This document shows positions 19,419 to 27,294 of a stretch of 64,000 bases of DNA, piece by piece. A program made the position numbers and the translations under genes. Where the stretch lies: positions 62,001 to 126,000 of the forward strand of contig QFPO01000008.1 in assembly GCA_003241385.1 (NCBI GenBank), read 5' to 3'. Numbering within the stretch: the stretch's first letter is position 1; every line of letters starts with the position of its first letter. The DNA is from Rhodanobacter denitrificans. GTDB taxonomy: Bacteria > Pseudomonadota > Gammaproteobacteria > Xanthomonadales > Rhodanobacteraceae. Below the pieces are notes generated by a model. It worked only from the letters and a program-made list of their open reading frames with translations, was not told the origin of the DNA and searched no databases.

Positions 19419-20381
19419 TCAGAGGCCGGCGCCGGGTGCCGGATCGGCCGGCCGGAAGCCGCGCACCGGCCGCAGCCAGCCCTCGGCCGAGACCTCGACC
19501 AGGGCGACCGCGCGGCCCTGCGGGTCGATCGCCGCGGCCGCGCCCGGATCGGCCGCGGCGGTCGGACGCGCCCGCTGGCCCTGGCGCAGCTGCGCGGCGG
19601 CGCCCGCATCGACGCGGACCTGCCGATAGGCCGCCAGGCCCGCCTCGAGCGGCAGCAGCAGCGGATCGAGCGCGGCCGGGCCGCCGTCCCCGGCCAGCGC
19701 CGTCAGCGCCTCGAACGTGAACATGCGCGGCTCGCGGAACGGCTCGACCCAGGTCCGCCGCAGCACCGTCACATGCGCGCCGCAGCCGAGCCGCTCGCCG
19801 AGGTCACGCACCAGACTGCGCACGTAGGTGCCCGATCCGCATTCGACGTGCAGGTCGAGCCGGTCCTCGGTCCGCCCGATCAGGTCCAGACGATGCACGT
19901 CGACCTCGCGCGGCGGCGCCGCGACGTCCTCGCCGCGGCGCGCGCGCCGGTACAGCGGCTCGCCGCCCTGCTTGAGCGCCGAGTAGACCGGCGGCACCTG
20001 GACGATGCGTCCGGTCAGCCCGGCCAGCGCGGCGCGTACGACGGACTCGTCGAGCGCGTGAACCGCGCGGCGCTCGAGTACGTCGCCGTCGGCGTCGTCG
20101 GTCGTCGTGGTGATGCCGAGCCGGGCCTGCGCCTGGTAGGCCTTGCGCGAGCCGAGCAGCAGGCCGGCGATCTTGGTCGCCTCGCCGAAGCACAGCGGCA
20201 GCAGGCCGGTCGCCAGCGGATCGAGGCTGCCGGTATGGCCGCCCTTCTCGGCGCGCAGCAGACGGCGCGCCTGCTGCAGCGCGCCGTTCGAACTCAGGCC
20301 GGCGGGTTTGTCCAGCAACAGGATGCCGCTGACGTCGCGCCAGGCCTGGGCCCGGTTCGGACGCTCTGGGTTGTCGGGCAC
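19419..20381 (-). CDS. truB: tRNA pseudouridine(55) synthase TruB
   Basis: 320 residues from a GTG start. The TruB core is plain: SGILLLDKPAGLSSN, GHTGSLDPLATGLLPLCFGEATK with the catalytic aspartate near residue 51, YQAQARLGITTTTDDADGDV, VPPVYSALKQGGEPLYRRAR and CGSGTYVRSLVRDLGE. It makes pseudouridine 55 in the T-loop of tRNAs. Start is uncertain: GTG at 20381 gives MPDNPERPNRAQAWRDVSGILL of family length, whereas an ATG at 20528 (21 bp after rbfA) would add 49 residues without family resemblance. Neither has a strong ribosome site. The carboxy end carries a PUA-like extension. Confidence 0.95.
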   Translation of the reverse strand: MPDNPERPNRAQAWRDVSGILLLDKPAGLSSNGALQQARRLLRAEKGGHTGSLDPLATGLLPLCFGEATKIAGLLLGSRKAYQAQARLGITTTTDDADGDVLERRAVHALDESVVRAALAGLTGRIVQVPPVYSALKQGGEPLYRRARRGEDVAAPPREVDVHRLDLIGRTEDRLDLHVECGSGTYVRSLVRDLGERLGCGAHVTVLRRTWVEPFREPRMFTFEALTALAGDGGPAALDPLLLPLEAGLAAYRQVRVDAGAAAQLRQGQRARPTAAADPGAAAAIDPQGRAVALVEVSAEGWLRPVRGFRPADPAPGAGL

Positions 20382-20549
20382 GAGGAAATCGAAGCGACGG
20401 GCGGAATTGCCCGTGCATTCTAGCGTGCCGGCCCTCAGTGCCGCGCCAGCGCGAGGAACGGGAACAATGCGAGGATCGCGCCTAGCGGAAAGCCCGGACG
20501 GGAAGATCAACGGCGCGTTGCGCGCCATCGGAGCATGCGGCCGAACCGA

Positions 20550-20894
20550 TCAGGGCTTGGCGTCGCCGCGCAGCAGCGACTCGATGCGCTCGCCGCGGTC
20601 GACCGAATCGTCGTAGCGGAAGCGCAGCTCCGGCACGCGGCGCATGCGCAGGCTGCGCGACAGGATCCGCCGGAACTCGCCGGCCATCTCCTTGAGCGCG
20701 GACACGGCCGCCGGTCCCTGCTCGGAGACCAGGGTCGTCACGTAGACGTTGGCGACGTCGAGCTCGCGGCTGACCTCCACGTCCGACACGCTCGCCGACG
20801 GCAGTGCGTGATCGCGCACCGCCGCGTGGACCAGCACCGACAGCTCCTTGCGCAGCTGCACGGCGACACGATCGGAACGGGTGAAATCGGCCAT
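20550..20894 (-). CDS. rbfA: 30S ribosome-binding factor RbfA
   Basis: 114 residues. The chain begins with a MADFTRSDRVAVQLRKEL helix and contains VSDVEVSRELDVANVYVTTL and the carboxy-terminal VPELRFRYDDSVDRGERIE, all typical of RbfA, a KH-like protein that helps 16S rRNA 5'-end maturation and cold adaptation. It sits 18 bp downstream of infB in the conserved nusA-infB-rbfA-truB order, so it is co-transcribed. Confidence 0.97.
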   Translation of the reverse strand: MADFTRSDRVAVQLRKELSVLVHAAVRDHALPSASVSDVEVSRELDVANVYVTTLVSEQGPAAVSALKEMAGEFRRILSRSLRMRRVPELRFRYDDSVDRGERIESLLRGDAKP

Positions 20895-20912
20895 GACGAT
20901 ATCCCGCTCCGA

Positions 20913-23528
20913 TCAGAACGTGCGCGCGACTTCGATGCGCTCGAAGCACTCGATCTGGTCGCCCGGCTTGACGTCGTTGTACTGCTTGACGCCGATGCCG
21001 CACTCGGTGCCGTTGCGCACCTCGTCGACGTTCTCCTTGAAGCGCCGCAGCGACTCGAGCTCGCCCTGGAAGATCACCGTATTGTCGCGCAGCACGCGGA
21101 TCGGCTTGTTGCGCTTGACCGTGCCCTCCACGACCATGCAGCCGGCGATCGCGCCGAACTTCGAGGAGCGGAACACCTCGCGCACCTGGGCGATGCCGAT
21201 GATCTCCTCGCGCACCTCGGTGCCGAGCATGCCGCTGGCGACCTGCTTCACCTGGTCGATGACGTCGTAGATGATCGAGAAATAGCGCAGATCCAGGCCG
21301 TTCGCCTCGATGATGCGGCGTGCCGACGCGTCGGCACGGACGTTGAAGCCGATGATCGTCGCCTTCGAGGCGACCGCCGAGTTGGCGTCCGACTCGGTGA
21401 TGCCGCCGACGCCCGAGATGATCACGTTGATGCGGATCAGCTCGTTGCTGAGGCCGACCAGCGCCTCGCGCAGCGCCTCGGCCGAACCCTGCACGTCGGC
21501 CTTGACGACGAGGTTCAGCGACTGCTGCTCGGCGCCCTGGCCCATCTGCGCCATGATGTCTTCCATGCGGCTGCCGGCCTGCTTGACCAGGCGCGACTCG
21601 CGGCGCTTCTGCTCGCGCTGCTGCGCGACGTCCTTGGCCAGGCGCTCGTCGGCGACGACGACGAAATCGTCGCCGGCCGCCGGCACGCCGGACAGGCCCA
21701 GGATCTGCACCGGGATCGACGGACCGGCCTGGTCGACCTGGCGTCCGGCCTCGTCGAACAGCACGCGGACGCGGCCATAGTCGACGCCGCAGACGAGGAA
21801 GTCGCCCTTCTTCAGCGTGCCCTGCTGCACCAGCACGGTCGCCACGGGGCCGCGGCCCTTGTCGAGGCTGGACTCGATCACCACGCCGCTGGCGCGGCCG
21901 TCGTGGACCGCGCTCAGCTCCATGACCTCGGCCTGGACCGAGATCGCGTCGAGCAGCGCGTCGACACCGTCGCCGGTCTTGGCCGACAGCGGCACGAACT
22001 GGACGTCGCCGCCCCAGTCCTCGGGCACGACCTCGTACTGCACGAGGCCCTGCTTGACGTTGTCCGGATTGGCTTCGGGCTTGTCCATCTTGTTCATCGC
22101 GACGATCAGCGGCACCTTGGCCGAGCGCGCGTGCTGGATCGCCTCGATCGTCTGCGGCATCACGCCGTCGTCGGCGGCGACCACGAGGACCACGATGTCG
22201 GTCAGCTGCGCACCGCGTGCGCGCATCGACGAGAAGGCGGCGTGGCCGGGCGTGTCGAGGAACGTGATGACGCCCTTGTCGGTCTCGACGTGATAGGCGC
22301 CGATGTGCTGGGTGATGCCGCCCGCCTCGCCGGCGGCGACCTTGGTGCGGCGGATGTAGTCCAGCAGCGAAGTCTTGCCGTGATCGACGTGGCCCATGAT
22401 CGTGACCACCGGCGGACGCGACGAACGCTCGCCCTGCTGGTCGTCGTGATGCGCGAGCAGGGTCACCTCGGCGTCGTTCTCGGCCGCGCGCGTGACCTTG
22501 TGGCCGAGCTCCTCGGCGACCAGGACCGCGGTGTCGTGATCGATGGTCTGGTTGATCGTCGTCATGACGCCCATCTTGAACAATGCCTTGACCACCTCGG
22601 CGCCCTTGACCGCCATCTTCGCGGCGAGGTCGGCGACCGTGATCGACTCGCCGACGGCGACGTCGCGCACGACCGGCGCGATCGGCTTCGAGAAGCCGTG
22701 GCCGGCGCCCGAGCGCGAGCCGGTGTCCGGCTGGCGCGTATTGCGCGGCTTCTTGCGGCCGCCGGTGCGGCGCGCGGCGCCCTCACGCGACAGGTGCAGC
22801 TCGGCACCGAAGTAGCGCGGCGCCTCGTCGTCCGAGCCGCTCTCCTGCATGCGGTGCGAACCGTGCGTCTTGCCCTTGTGGCGATGTGCGTCGCCCGGCG
22901 CGCGGTCGTCCGGACGGCGCGGCGGCGCCGCGGCGGGGCGGTCGGCCTCGCGCGGCTCGGCCGGCGTACGGCTGCGGCCGTCGGCCTCGGTGCGTGCAGT
23001 CTCTTCGGCGGCCTTGCGCTGCAGCTCGTCCTCGGCCGCCTTGCGCCGCGCCTCGTCGGCCGCGCGCAGCTTGGCGTCCTCTTCCTGCCGGCGCCGGTCG
23101 GCCTCGGCCCGCGCCAGCTCCTCGGATTCGCGCTTGAGCTGCGACTCCTGGAGCTTGCGCAGCGCGTCCTCGCGCTCGGCATCGGCCGGCGTCTGGTCGT
23201 CGACCAGGCTGCGCTTGACGTAGGTGCGCTTCTGGCGCACCTCGATGTTGACCGTCTTGGCCGCGCTGCCGCGCGCGCCGGTGGCGACCGTCAGTTCGCT
23301 GACCGTGCGCCGGCGCAGCGTCACCTGACGCGGCGCCGCGGTCTCGGCCGGCGTCTCCTGCTTGCCGTGGGTACGGCGCAGGAAGCCGAGCAGCTTGACC
23401 TTCTCGGTGCTGCTGATGACCTGGTCGGCATCGGTGAACGGCATGCCGGCCTCGGCGAGCTGGGCCAGCAGCTTGTCGACCGGCGTACCCACCACTTTGG
23501 CCAGCTGTTTGATCGTGACGTCCGACAT
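20913..23528 (-). CDS. infB: Translation initiation factor IF-2
   Basis: 871 residues. It opens with the IF2_N helical domain (MSDVTIKQLAKVVGTPVDKL), followed by a long charged coiled-coil region rich in Arg, Glu and Ala (about 130-300). The GTPase domain carries GHVDHGKT (about 376-383), DTPGHAAFS and NKMDKPEANPD, then domains II-IV ending with a beta-barrel. IF-2 brings fMet-tRNA to the 30S subunit and promotes subunit joining. The ATG at 23528 is chosen because it starts the conserved IF2_N helix and has GGGAG upstream; the frame extends 10 codons further without similarity. Internal starts, as in E. coli IF2-2/3, were not identifiable by eye. Confidence 0.97.
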   Translation of the reverse strand: MSDVTIKQLAKVVGTPVDKLLAQLAEAGMPFTDADQVISSTEKVKLLGFLRRTHGKQETPAETAAPRQVTLRRRTVSELTVATGARGSAAKTVNIEVRQKRTYVKRSLVDDQTPADAEREDALRKLQESQLKRESEELARAEADRRRQEEDAKLRAADEARRKAAEDELQRKAAEETARTEADGRSRTPAEPREADRPAAAPPRRPDDRAPGDAHRHKGKTHGSHRMQESGSDDEAPRYFGAELHLSREGAARRTGGRKKPRNTRQPDTGSRSGAGHGFSKPIAPVVRDVAVGESITVADLAAKMAVKGAEVVKALFKMGVMTTINQTIDHDTAVLVAEELGHKVTRAAENDAEVTLLAHHDDQQGERSSRPPVVTIMGHVDHGKTSLLDYIRRTKVAAGEAGGITQHIGAYHVETDKGVITFLDTPGHAAFSSMRARGAQLTDIVVLVVAADDGVMPQTIEAIQHARSAKVPLIVAMNKMDKPEANPDNVKQGLVQYEVVPEDWGGDVQFVPLSAKTGDGVDALLDAISVQAEVMELSAVHDGRASGVVIESSLDKGRGPVATVLVQQGTLKKGDFLVCGVDYGRVRVLFDEAGRQVDQAGPSIPVQILGLSGVPAAGDDFVVVADERLAKDVAQQREQKRRESRLVKQAGSRMEDIMAQMGQGAEQQSLNLVVKADVQGSAEALREALVGLSNELIRINVIISGVGGITESDANSAVASKATIIGFNVRADASARRIIEANGLDLRYFSIIYDVIDQVKQVASGMLGTEVREEIIGIAQVREVFRSSKFGAIAGCMVVEGTVKRNKPIRVLRDNTVIFQGELESLRRFKENVDEVRNGTECGIGVKQYNDVKPGDQIECFERIEVARTF

Positions 23529-23652
23529 GATTGCGCTTACTCCCGAACCTGCCTGCACTTGCCCTGCGATGCGCCGGACCGCTCACGGCCCGTCGCACGA
23601 TTCCGACGCGGCGTCCGGCGCTCGATGCGCAGCGGACGCGTCCCGTCAATGC

Positions 23653-23695
23653 GGCAACGAACACTCGTTGCCCGCCGGCGCGTCCTGCGCCGGCG
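23653..23695 (-). other. Two stem-loops in the nusA-infB gap
   Basis: In the 179-bp space between nusA and infB sit a 9-bp GC stem with 5-base loop (23673-23681/23687-23695) and a 7-bp stem with 4-base loop (23654-23660/23665-23671), back to back. No T-run follows on the coding strand, so they are not classical terminators. They could be processing or attenuation structures. Confidence 0.5.
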
Positions 23696-23707
23696 TTTCG
23701 TGCGCGA

Positions 23708-25201
23708 CTATGAAATCTCCAGCTCGCGCGCCGCCATGATGATCGCCGAGGCGCGCGCCTCGTCGAGTCCGTCGATACCGAGCTCCATCAGCTCGTCGGT
23801 CGCCAGATCCGCGAGATTCTCGCGCGTGACGATGCCGTGCCGCGCCAGCTCGTAGCCCAGATCGTCGCCGACGCCGTGGACGGCGATCAGCTCGTCGGCC
23901 GGCTTGTGCTCCTCGATCTCCTCCTCGGCCGACAACGCGTCGGTCAACAGGGCGTCACGGGCACGCGCACGCAGCTCCTCGACGATGTCCTCGTCGAAGC
24001 CCTCGATCGCCAGCAGTTCGGCGGTCGGCACGTAGGCGATCTCCTCGACCGTCGAGAAGCCCTCCTGCACGAGGATCTGCGCGATCTCGTTGTCGACCTC
24101 GAGCTTGCTCATGAACAGCTGCAGCGCGGCTTCCTGCTCCGACTCGGACTTGGCGCGCACCTGGTCGGCGGTCATCACGTTGAGCTGCCAGCCCGACAGC
24201 TTGCTGGCCAGGCGCACGTTCTGTCCGCCGCGGCCGATCGCCTGGGAAAGCTTGTCCTCGGCGACCGCGATGTCCATCGAGTGGCGCTCCTCGTCGACGA
24301 TGATCGACTGCACCTCGGCCGGCGCCATCGCGTTGATGACGAACTGCGCCGGATTGTCGTTCCACAGCACGATGTCGATGCGCTCGCCGTTGAGCTCGTT
24401 CGACACCGCCTGCACGCGCGAGCCGCGCATGCCGATGCAGGCGCCGATCGGATCGGTGCGGCTGTCGTGCGCGAGCACGGCGATCTTGGCGCGGTCGCCG
24501 GCGTCGCGCGCGCAGGCCTTGATCTCGACCAGACCCTGGCCGACCTCGGGCACTTCGAGCTTGAACAGCTCGATCATGAACTCCGGCGCAGTGCGCGAGA
24601 CGAACAGCTGCGGACCGCGGACCTCGGAGCGCACGTCGAACAGATAGCCGCGCACGCGGTCGCCGGCGCGCACCGCTTCGCGCGGAATCGACTTGTCGCG
24701 CGGGATATAGGCCTCGGTGTTGCCGCCCAGGTCCAGATAGATGCTGCCGCGCTCGACGCGCTTGACGACGCCGGTGATCAGCTCGCCGATGCGGTCGCGA
24801 TAGGCGTCGACGATCTGCGCGCGCTCGGCCTCGCGGACGCGCTGCACGATCACCTGCTTGGCGGCCTGAGCGGCGATGCGCCCGAAGTCCGGATTCTCGA
24901 TCTGCTCCTCGATGAAGTCGCCGACCTGCGAACCGGGACGCTCGTCCTCGGCGTCCATCAGGCGGATCTGCCGGTCCGGCGATTCCATGACGACGTCGTC
25001 GGCGACCACCTCCCAGCGACGGAAGGTCTCGTAGTCGCCGGTCTCCTTGTCGATCGCGACACGGACCGCGACGTCCTGATCGGGATAGCGCTTCTTGGCG
25101 GCGGAGGCCAGCGCGGCTTCCATCGCCTCGAAAATGACATCCATCGGCACGCCTTTCTCGTTGGCGACCGCATCCACCACCAGCAACAGTTCTTTGCTCA
25201 T
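23708..25201 (-). CDS. nusA: Transcription termination/antitermination protein NusA
   Basis: 497 residues, normal for proteobacterial NusA. Order of domains: RNA-polymerase-binding amino-terminal domain (MSKELLLVVDAVANEKGVP), S1 (about 133-200, VKRVERGSIYLDLGGNTEAY), two KH domains (about 230-350, including CIGMRGSRVQAVSNEL and IGRGGQNVRLAS), then two acidic helix-hairpin repeats at the carboxy end (about 365-495), as in E. coli. It modulates pausing, termination and antitermination. It lies 50 bp downstream of rimP and is followed by an unusually long gap to infB. Confidence 0.98.
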   Translation of the reverse strand: MSKELLLVVDAVANEKGVPMDVIFEAMEAALASAAKKRYPDQDVAVRVAIDKETGDYETFRRWEVVADDVVMESPDRQIRLMDAEDERPGSQVGDFIEEQIENPDFGRIAAQAAKQVIVQRVREAERAQIVDAYRDRIGELITGVVKRVERGSIYLDLGGNTEAYIPRDKSIPREAVRAGDRVRGYLFDVRSEVRGPQLFVSRTAPEFMIELFKLEVPEVGQGLVEIKACARDAGDRAKIAVLAHDSRTDPIGACIGMRGSRVQAVSNELNGERIDIVLWNDNPAQFVINAMAPAEVQSIIVDEERHSMDIAVAEDKLSQAIGRGGQNVRLASKLSGWQLNVMTADQVRAKSESEQEAALQLFMSKLEVDNEIAQILVQEGFSTVEEIAYVPTAELLAIEGFDEDIVEELRARARDALLTDALSAEEEIEEHKPADELIAVHGVGDDLGYELARHGIVTRENLADLATDELMELGIDGLDEARASAIIMAARELEIS

Positions 25202-25251
25202 CGCTTCCTACTCCACCGGGCGCCGGAGGGACGCCGGACCGGAAATAAACA

Positions 25252-25776
25252 TCACGCTTTCTTCTTCGCCTTGCCCGCCGTGCCGCCGCTCGGCTTCTTC
25301 GCCGGCGCCAGACCGAGCGCGACATAGTCGGGTACCAATCGCGCCGCCTGGACGTTGGCATGGTCGAGCACGATCGACGTGCCATCCTCGAGCGCCAACG
25401 TCAGTGCGGTGCCTTCCACCGCGGCCAGACGGCCCTGGAAACGCTTGCGGCCGTTGACCGGCAGACTCACCGTCGCCTTGACCTGCTCGCCGATGAAGCG
25501 CGCGAACTGGCCCGGCGTGAACAGCGGCCGGTCGATGCCCGGCGAGGAGACCTCCAACGTGTACCGCCCGCTGATCGGATCGTCCACGTCCAGCGCCGCG
25601 GAGATCTCGCGACTGGCCGCTTCGCAGTCGTCCACGGTGACCGGCCGGTCGGCGACGTCGATGTAGACGCGCAGCAGGCTGCTGCCGGCGCTCGGGCGAT
25701 ACTCCACGCCCCAGCATTCCAGACCGAGATCGGCCACGATCGGCGTCAATAATTGGGTCAGTTCCTCTTCTTTCAC
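25252..25776 (-). CDS. rimP: Ribosome maturation factor RimP
   Basis: 174 residues from a GTG start (25776). Family features are GLECWGVEYRP, LLRVYID, TVDDCEAASREISAALDVDDPI and YTLEVSSPGIDRPLFTPGQFARFIGE, followed by a second SH3-like domain and a Lys/Ala-rich tail. RimP supports 30S maturation and heads the nusA-infB operon. An ATG 10 bases upstream is out of frame. Only a weak ribosome site is seen. Unlike E. coli, where tRNA metY heads the operon, the tRNA here is 1.3 kb upstream and followed by its own terminator. Confidence 0.95.
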   Translation of the reverse strand: MKEEELTQLLTPIVADLGLECWGVEYRPSAGSSLLRVYIDVADRPVTVDDCEAASREISAALDVDDPISGRYTLEVSSPGIDRPLFTPGQFARFIGEQVKATVSLPVNGRKRFQGRLAAVEGTALTLALEDGTSIVLDHANVQAARLVPDYVALGLAPAKKPSGGTAGKAKKKA

Positions 25777-25852
25777 GTCGTCGCATCGCCCTGGGCGTAC
25801 TTCAAGAGAGTCTGCCGAGGCGGCGCGGGCCGGCGACCCGCAAAGTCGGAAA

Positions 25853-25876
25853 CAAAAACGGGGCCGAGGCCCCGTT
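25853..25876 (-). terminator. Intrinsic terminator upstream of rimP
   Basis: An 8-bp GC stem (25858-25865/25868-25875) is followed on the minus strand by TTTTTG (25858-25853). It stops minus-strand transcription arriving from the small-RNA/tRNA side before rimP. Between it and the terminator at 25937-25961 lie about 60 bases with no recognised gene. The 25777-25852 stretch presumably holds the rimP promoter, but no clear hexamer pair is visible. Confidence 0.8.
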
Positions 25877-25936
25877 CCACAAGTCCGCCGTTGTCTTGCA
25901 TCCGCTACATCGGCAACGTGCGCATCCTGCGCTCAG

Positions 25937-25961
25937 CAAAAAGGCCACCGTGGTGGCCCTT
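25937..25961 (-). terminator. Intrinsic terminator of the candidate small RNA
   Basis: A GGCCACC/GGTGGCC stem (25952-25958 with 25943-25949) is followed on the minus strand by five T residues (25942-25938). Confidence 0.85.
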
Positions 25962-26033
25962 CGCTGAAGACCTGATGGCGGGGGCTGCTCCGTCGGACTG
26001 CTGACGGAACCCGTCGAATCGCCATATGGCAGG
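25937..26033 (-). ncRNA. Candidate small RNA of about 97 nt
   Basis: A good sigma-70 promoter (26069-26040) and an intrinsic terminator (25961-25937) bracket about 97 bases that hold no convincing protein. The predicted RNA contains an outer 6-bp pairing (AUGGCG with CGCCAU), an inner hairpin GACGG-GUU-CCGUC that competes with a second pairing CCGUC...GACGG, and the GGCCACC terminator stem. I cannot match it to a known RNA family. It contains an AGCAGCC stretch that recalls 4.5S RNA, but lacks the GGAA tetraloop region. Existence is inferred from promoter plus terminator; 5' end is approximate. Confidence 0.5.
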
Positions 26034-26039
26034 CCGCGC

Positions 26040-26069
26040 ATCATAGCGGCATCGTCGCGCATCGTCCAA
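26040..26069 (-). promoter_or_regulatory. Sigma-70-type promoter of the candidate small RNA
   Basis: TTGGAC (26069-26064), an 18-bp spacer and TATGAT (26045-26040). It is as good as the tRNA and rpsO promoters in this window. Confidence 0.6.
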
Positions 26070-26195
26070 CCCTTTCGATCGCCAGGTGCGCCGAAGCGGA
26101 CCCGGCGGCCGCCGGTGTGCCGGCGCGGGCCTGGAAAGCGGCTCGAACGGTCGCACGTCTCCAAGCCGCTGCTCCGGACGTCCGCGCCACCCCAT

Positions 26196-26220
26196 CGATT
26201 CAATTAGTTGAATTCAATCG
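26196..26220. repeat. AT-rich overlapping palindromes
   Basis: ATTCAA-TTAG-TTGAAT (26198-26213) overlaps TTGAATTCAA (26208-26217) within an otherwise GC-rich area. It covers the stop codon of the gene relic. It could be a regulator-binding site or a scar of a rearrangement; neither can be shown. Confidence 0.4.
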
Positions 26221-26770
26221 ATTTTCAACGACCGGTCGCAGCCCGGCGGCCCTGCCCGTGCAACTCACCGCCGCTGCGTGGCGAAGCCTCAGCGCTCCAG
26301 CGTCGCGACGATCTGGGCAGAAGGCCGTGCCGGCCCGGATCGCCTCGGCTTCGACCTTGTCCCAGTCCGGCGCGAGCACGTAGCCGGTCTTGTCGATGGA
26401 CGACAGACCGGCCAGGTGGCGCATGGCGCGGGTGCCGGTGCCGGTACGCGAGATCGGCGGCAGCATGCCGGTATCCTGCGCGATGGCGATCCCGTCCTCG
26501 ATCTTGACCACCGTCTGCAAGTTGGCGATGTAGGCCATGAAGCCGCCGGTCATGACCAGGGGCGCCGGGGCCTCGTTGCCGAGCATGCGGCTGTCGGTCT
26601 CGCCGAGCGCCGCGGTCGCGAAACCATAGTCGACGATCATCGTCACGCCCGGGTGGGCACGCGCGAAACGGTAGGACTCCTGCGTGACGCCGGTCATCGC
26701 CGCCGTGCCCGCGATCGCGCCCAGCCCTGCAGGCCGGCCATGCGGCCGGGCTGGTCATGCCCGAGACCGT
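26200..26770 (-). pseudogene. Unrecognised gene relic
   Basis: The minus strand is open from just after an in-frame TGA near 26764 to 26200. The stretch around GAIAGTAAMTGVTQESYRFA, VTMIVDYGFATAALGETDSR and VVKIEDGIAIAQDTGMLPP has the residue balance of a real protein rather than of a shadow frame. The reading stays protein-like to about VEAEAIRAGTAF and then turns Arg/Ala-rich. There is no sensible start codon with ribosome site, and the other minus frame just upstream is also open. I read it as a truncated or frameshifted remnant; I do not recognise the family. A short intact gene starting at ATG 26697 (165 residues) is the alternative. Confidence 0.35.
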
Positions 26771-27004
26771 CAGCGTCGGCATGCCGTTCCGATCAGGGGC
26801 TGCGCCGGAGGCGGCGCGACCAAGAGTGATCGGCACCGCGCCGTAGACGGCAGTCCGACGACCGGATCGACCGCGAACGATGCGGGCGAATCGAGACGAG
26901 GAGGTGTCCGCGCGAGCGGCGCGGCACGAGGCGAGCCGGCGTGCGCGCCGCATGAAGATGCGGCACGCATTCTCGGGTCGATCGCCGGACGCGATCGCCG
27001 GAAA
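26771..27004. other. No gene seen between the relic and the tRNA terminator
   Basis: GC-rich sequence with a tandem 10-base direct repeat (GATCGCCGGA, twice near 26979-27001) and no frame with protein-like composition, promoter or RNA structure that I can support. Confidence 0.4.
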
Positions 27005-27005
27005 C

Positions 27006-27036
27006 GAAAACGGCGACCTCGTTGCCGGGGTCGCCG
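27006..27036 (-). terminator. Intrinsic terminator of tRNA-fMet
   Basis: An 8-bp stem CGGCGACC/GGTCGCCG (27029-27036 with 27011-27018) with a 10-base loop is followed on the minus strand by TTTT (27010-27007) and a further T-rich stretch. It lies 14 bases past the CCA end. Confidence 0.85.
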
Positions 27037-27050
27037 TATCGTCCAATGAC

Positions 27051-27127
27051 TGGTAGCGGGGGCAGGATTTGAACCTGCGACCTTCGGGTTATGAGCCCGA
27101 CGAGCTGCCAGACTGCTCCACCCCGCA
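27051..27127 (-). tRNA. Initiator tRNA-Met (CAU)
   Basis: 77 nt with encoded CCA. The anticodon loop reads CTCATAA with CAT, and the anticodon stem has the three consecutive G-C pairs (GGG/CCC) that mark initiator tRNA. The D-stem has the A11-U24 pair. The acceptor stem pairs 2-71 to 7-66, while positions 1 and 72 are both U, leaving the terminal mismatch that initiators need (E. coli has C1-A72). It has its own promoter and terminator and so is not the leader of the rimP operon as metY is in E. coli. Confidence 0.97.
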
Positions 27128-27139
27128 TCAGAGCCCGCT

Positions 27140-27168
27140 ATTGTAGGCACACTGTCCGGACGATACAA
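27140..27168 (-). promoter_or_regulatory. Sigma-70-type promoter of tRNA-fMet
   Basis: TTGTAT (27168-27163), a 17-bp spacer and TACAAT (27145-27140), directly upstream of the tRNA. Confidence 0.75.
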
Positions 27169-27294
27169 GCCCGCCGAGCGAAACGAACGCAAACCGCGCG
27201 CTTCGGTGGCGGTGGCCGAGCCGGAAAAAAAGGCTCAAACTATACGAAATCTGCGTCGGAGCAGTCCCTTACGCACGCGAAGGAGTGCGCAGCC

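Noticed and set aside
23673..23695. Intrinsic terminator between nusA and infB
   Set aside because: No U-run on the coding strand; a TTT follows only on the opposite strand, where no gene ends.
20535..23855. A 1106-codon open frame on the plus strand opposite infB and rbfA
   Set aside because: Low-complexity composition and exact overlap with infB; a shadow caused by high third-position GC.
25937..26033. 4.5S (SRP) RNA as identity of the small RNA
   Set aside because: An AGCAGCC stretch and a length near 100 nt are similar, but the GGAA loop and the conserved GGUCAGGUCCGGAAGG-type core are missing.
25802..26203. A 133-codon minus-strand frame over the small RNA and terminators
   Set aside because: Crosses two intrinsic terminators and has no protein-like composition; the RNA interpretation fits better.
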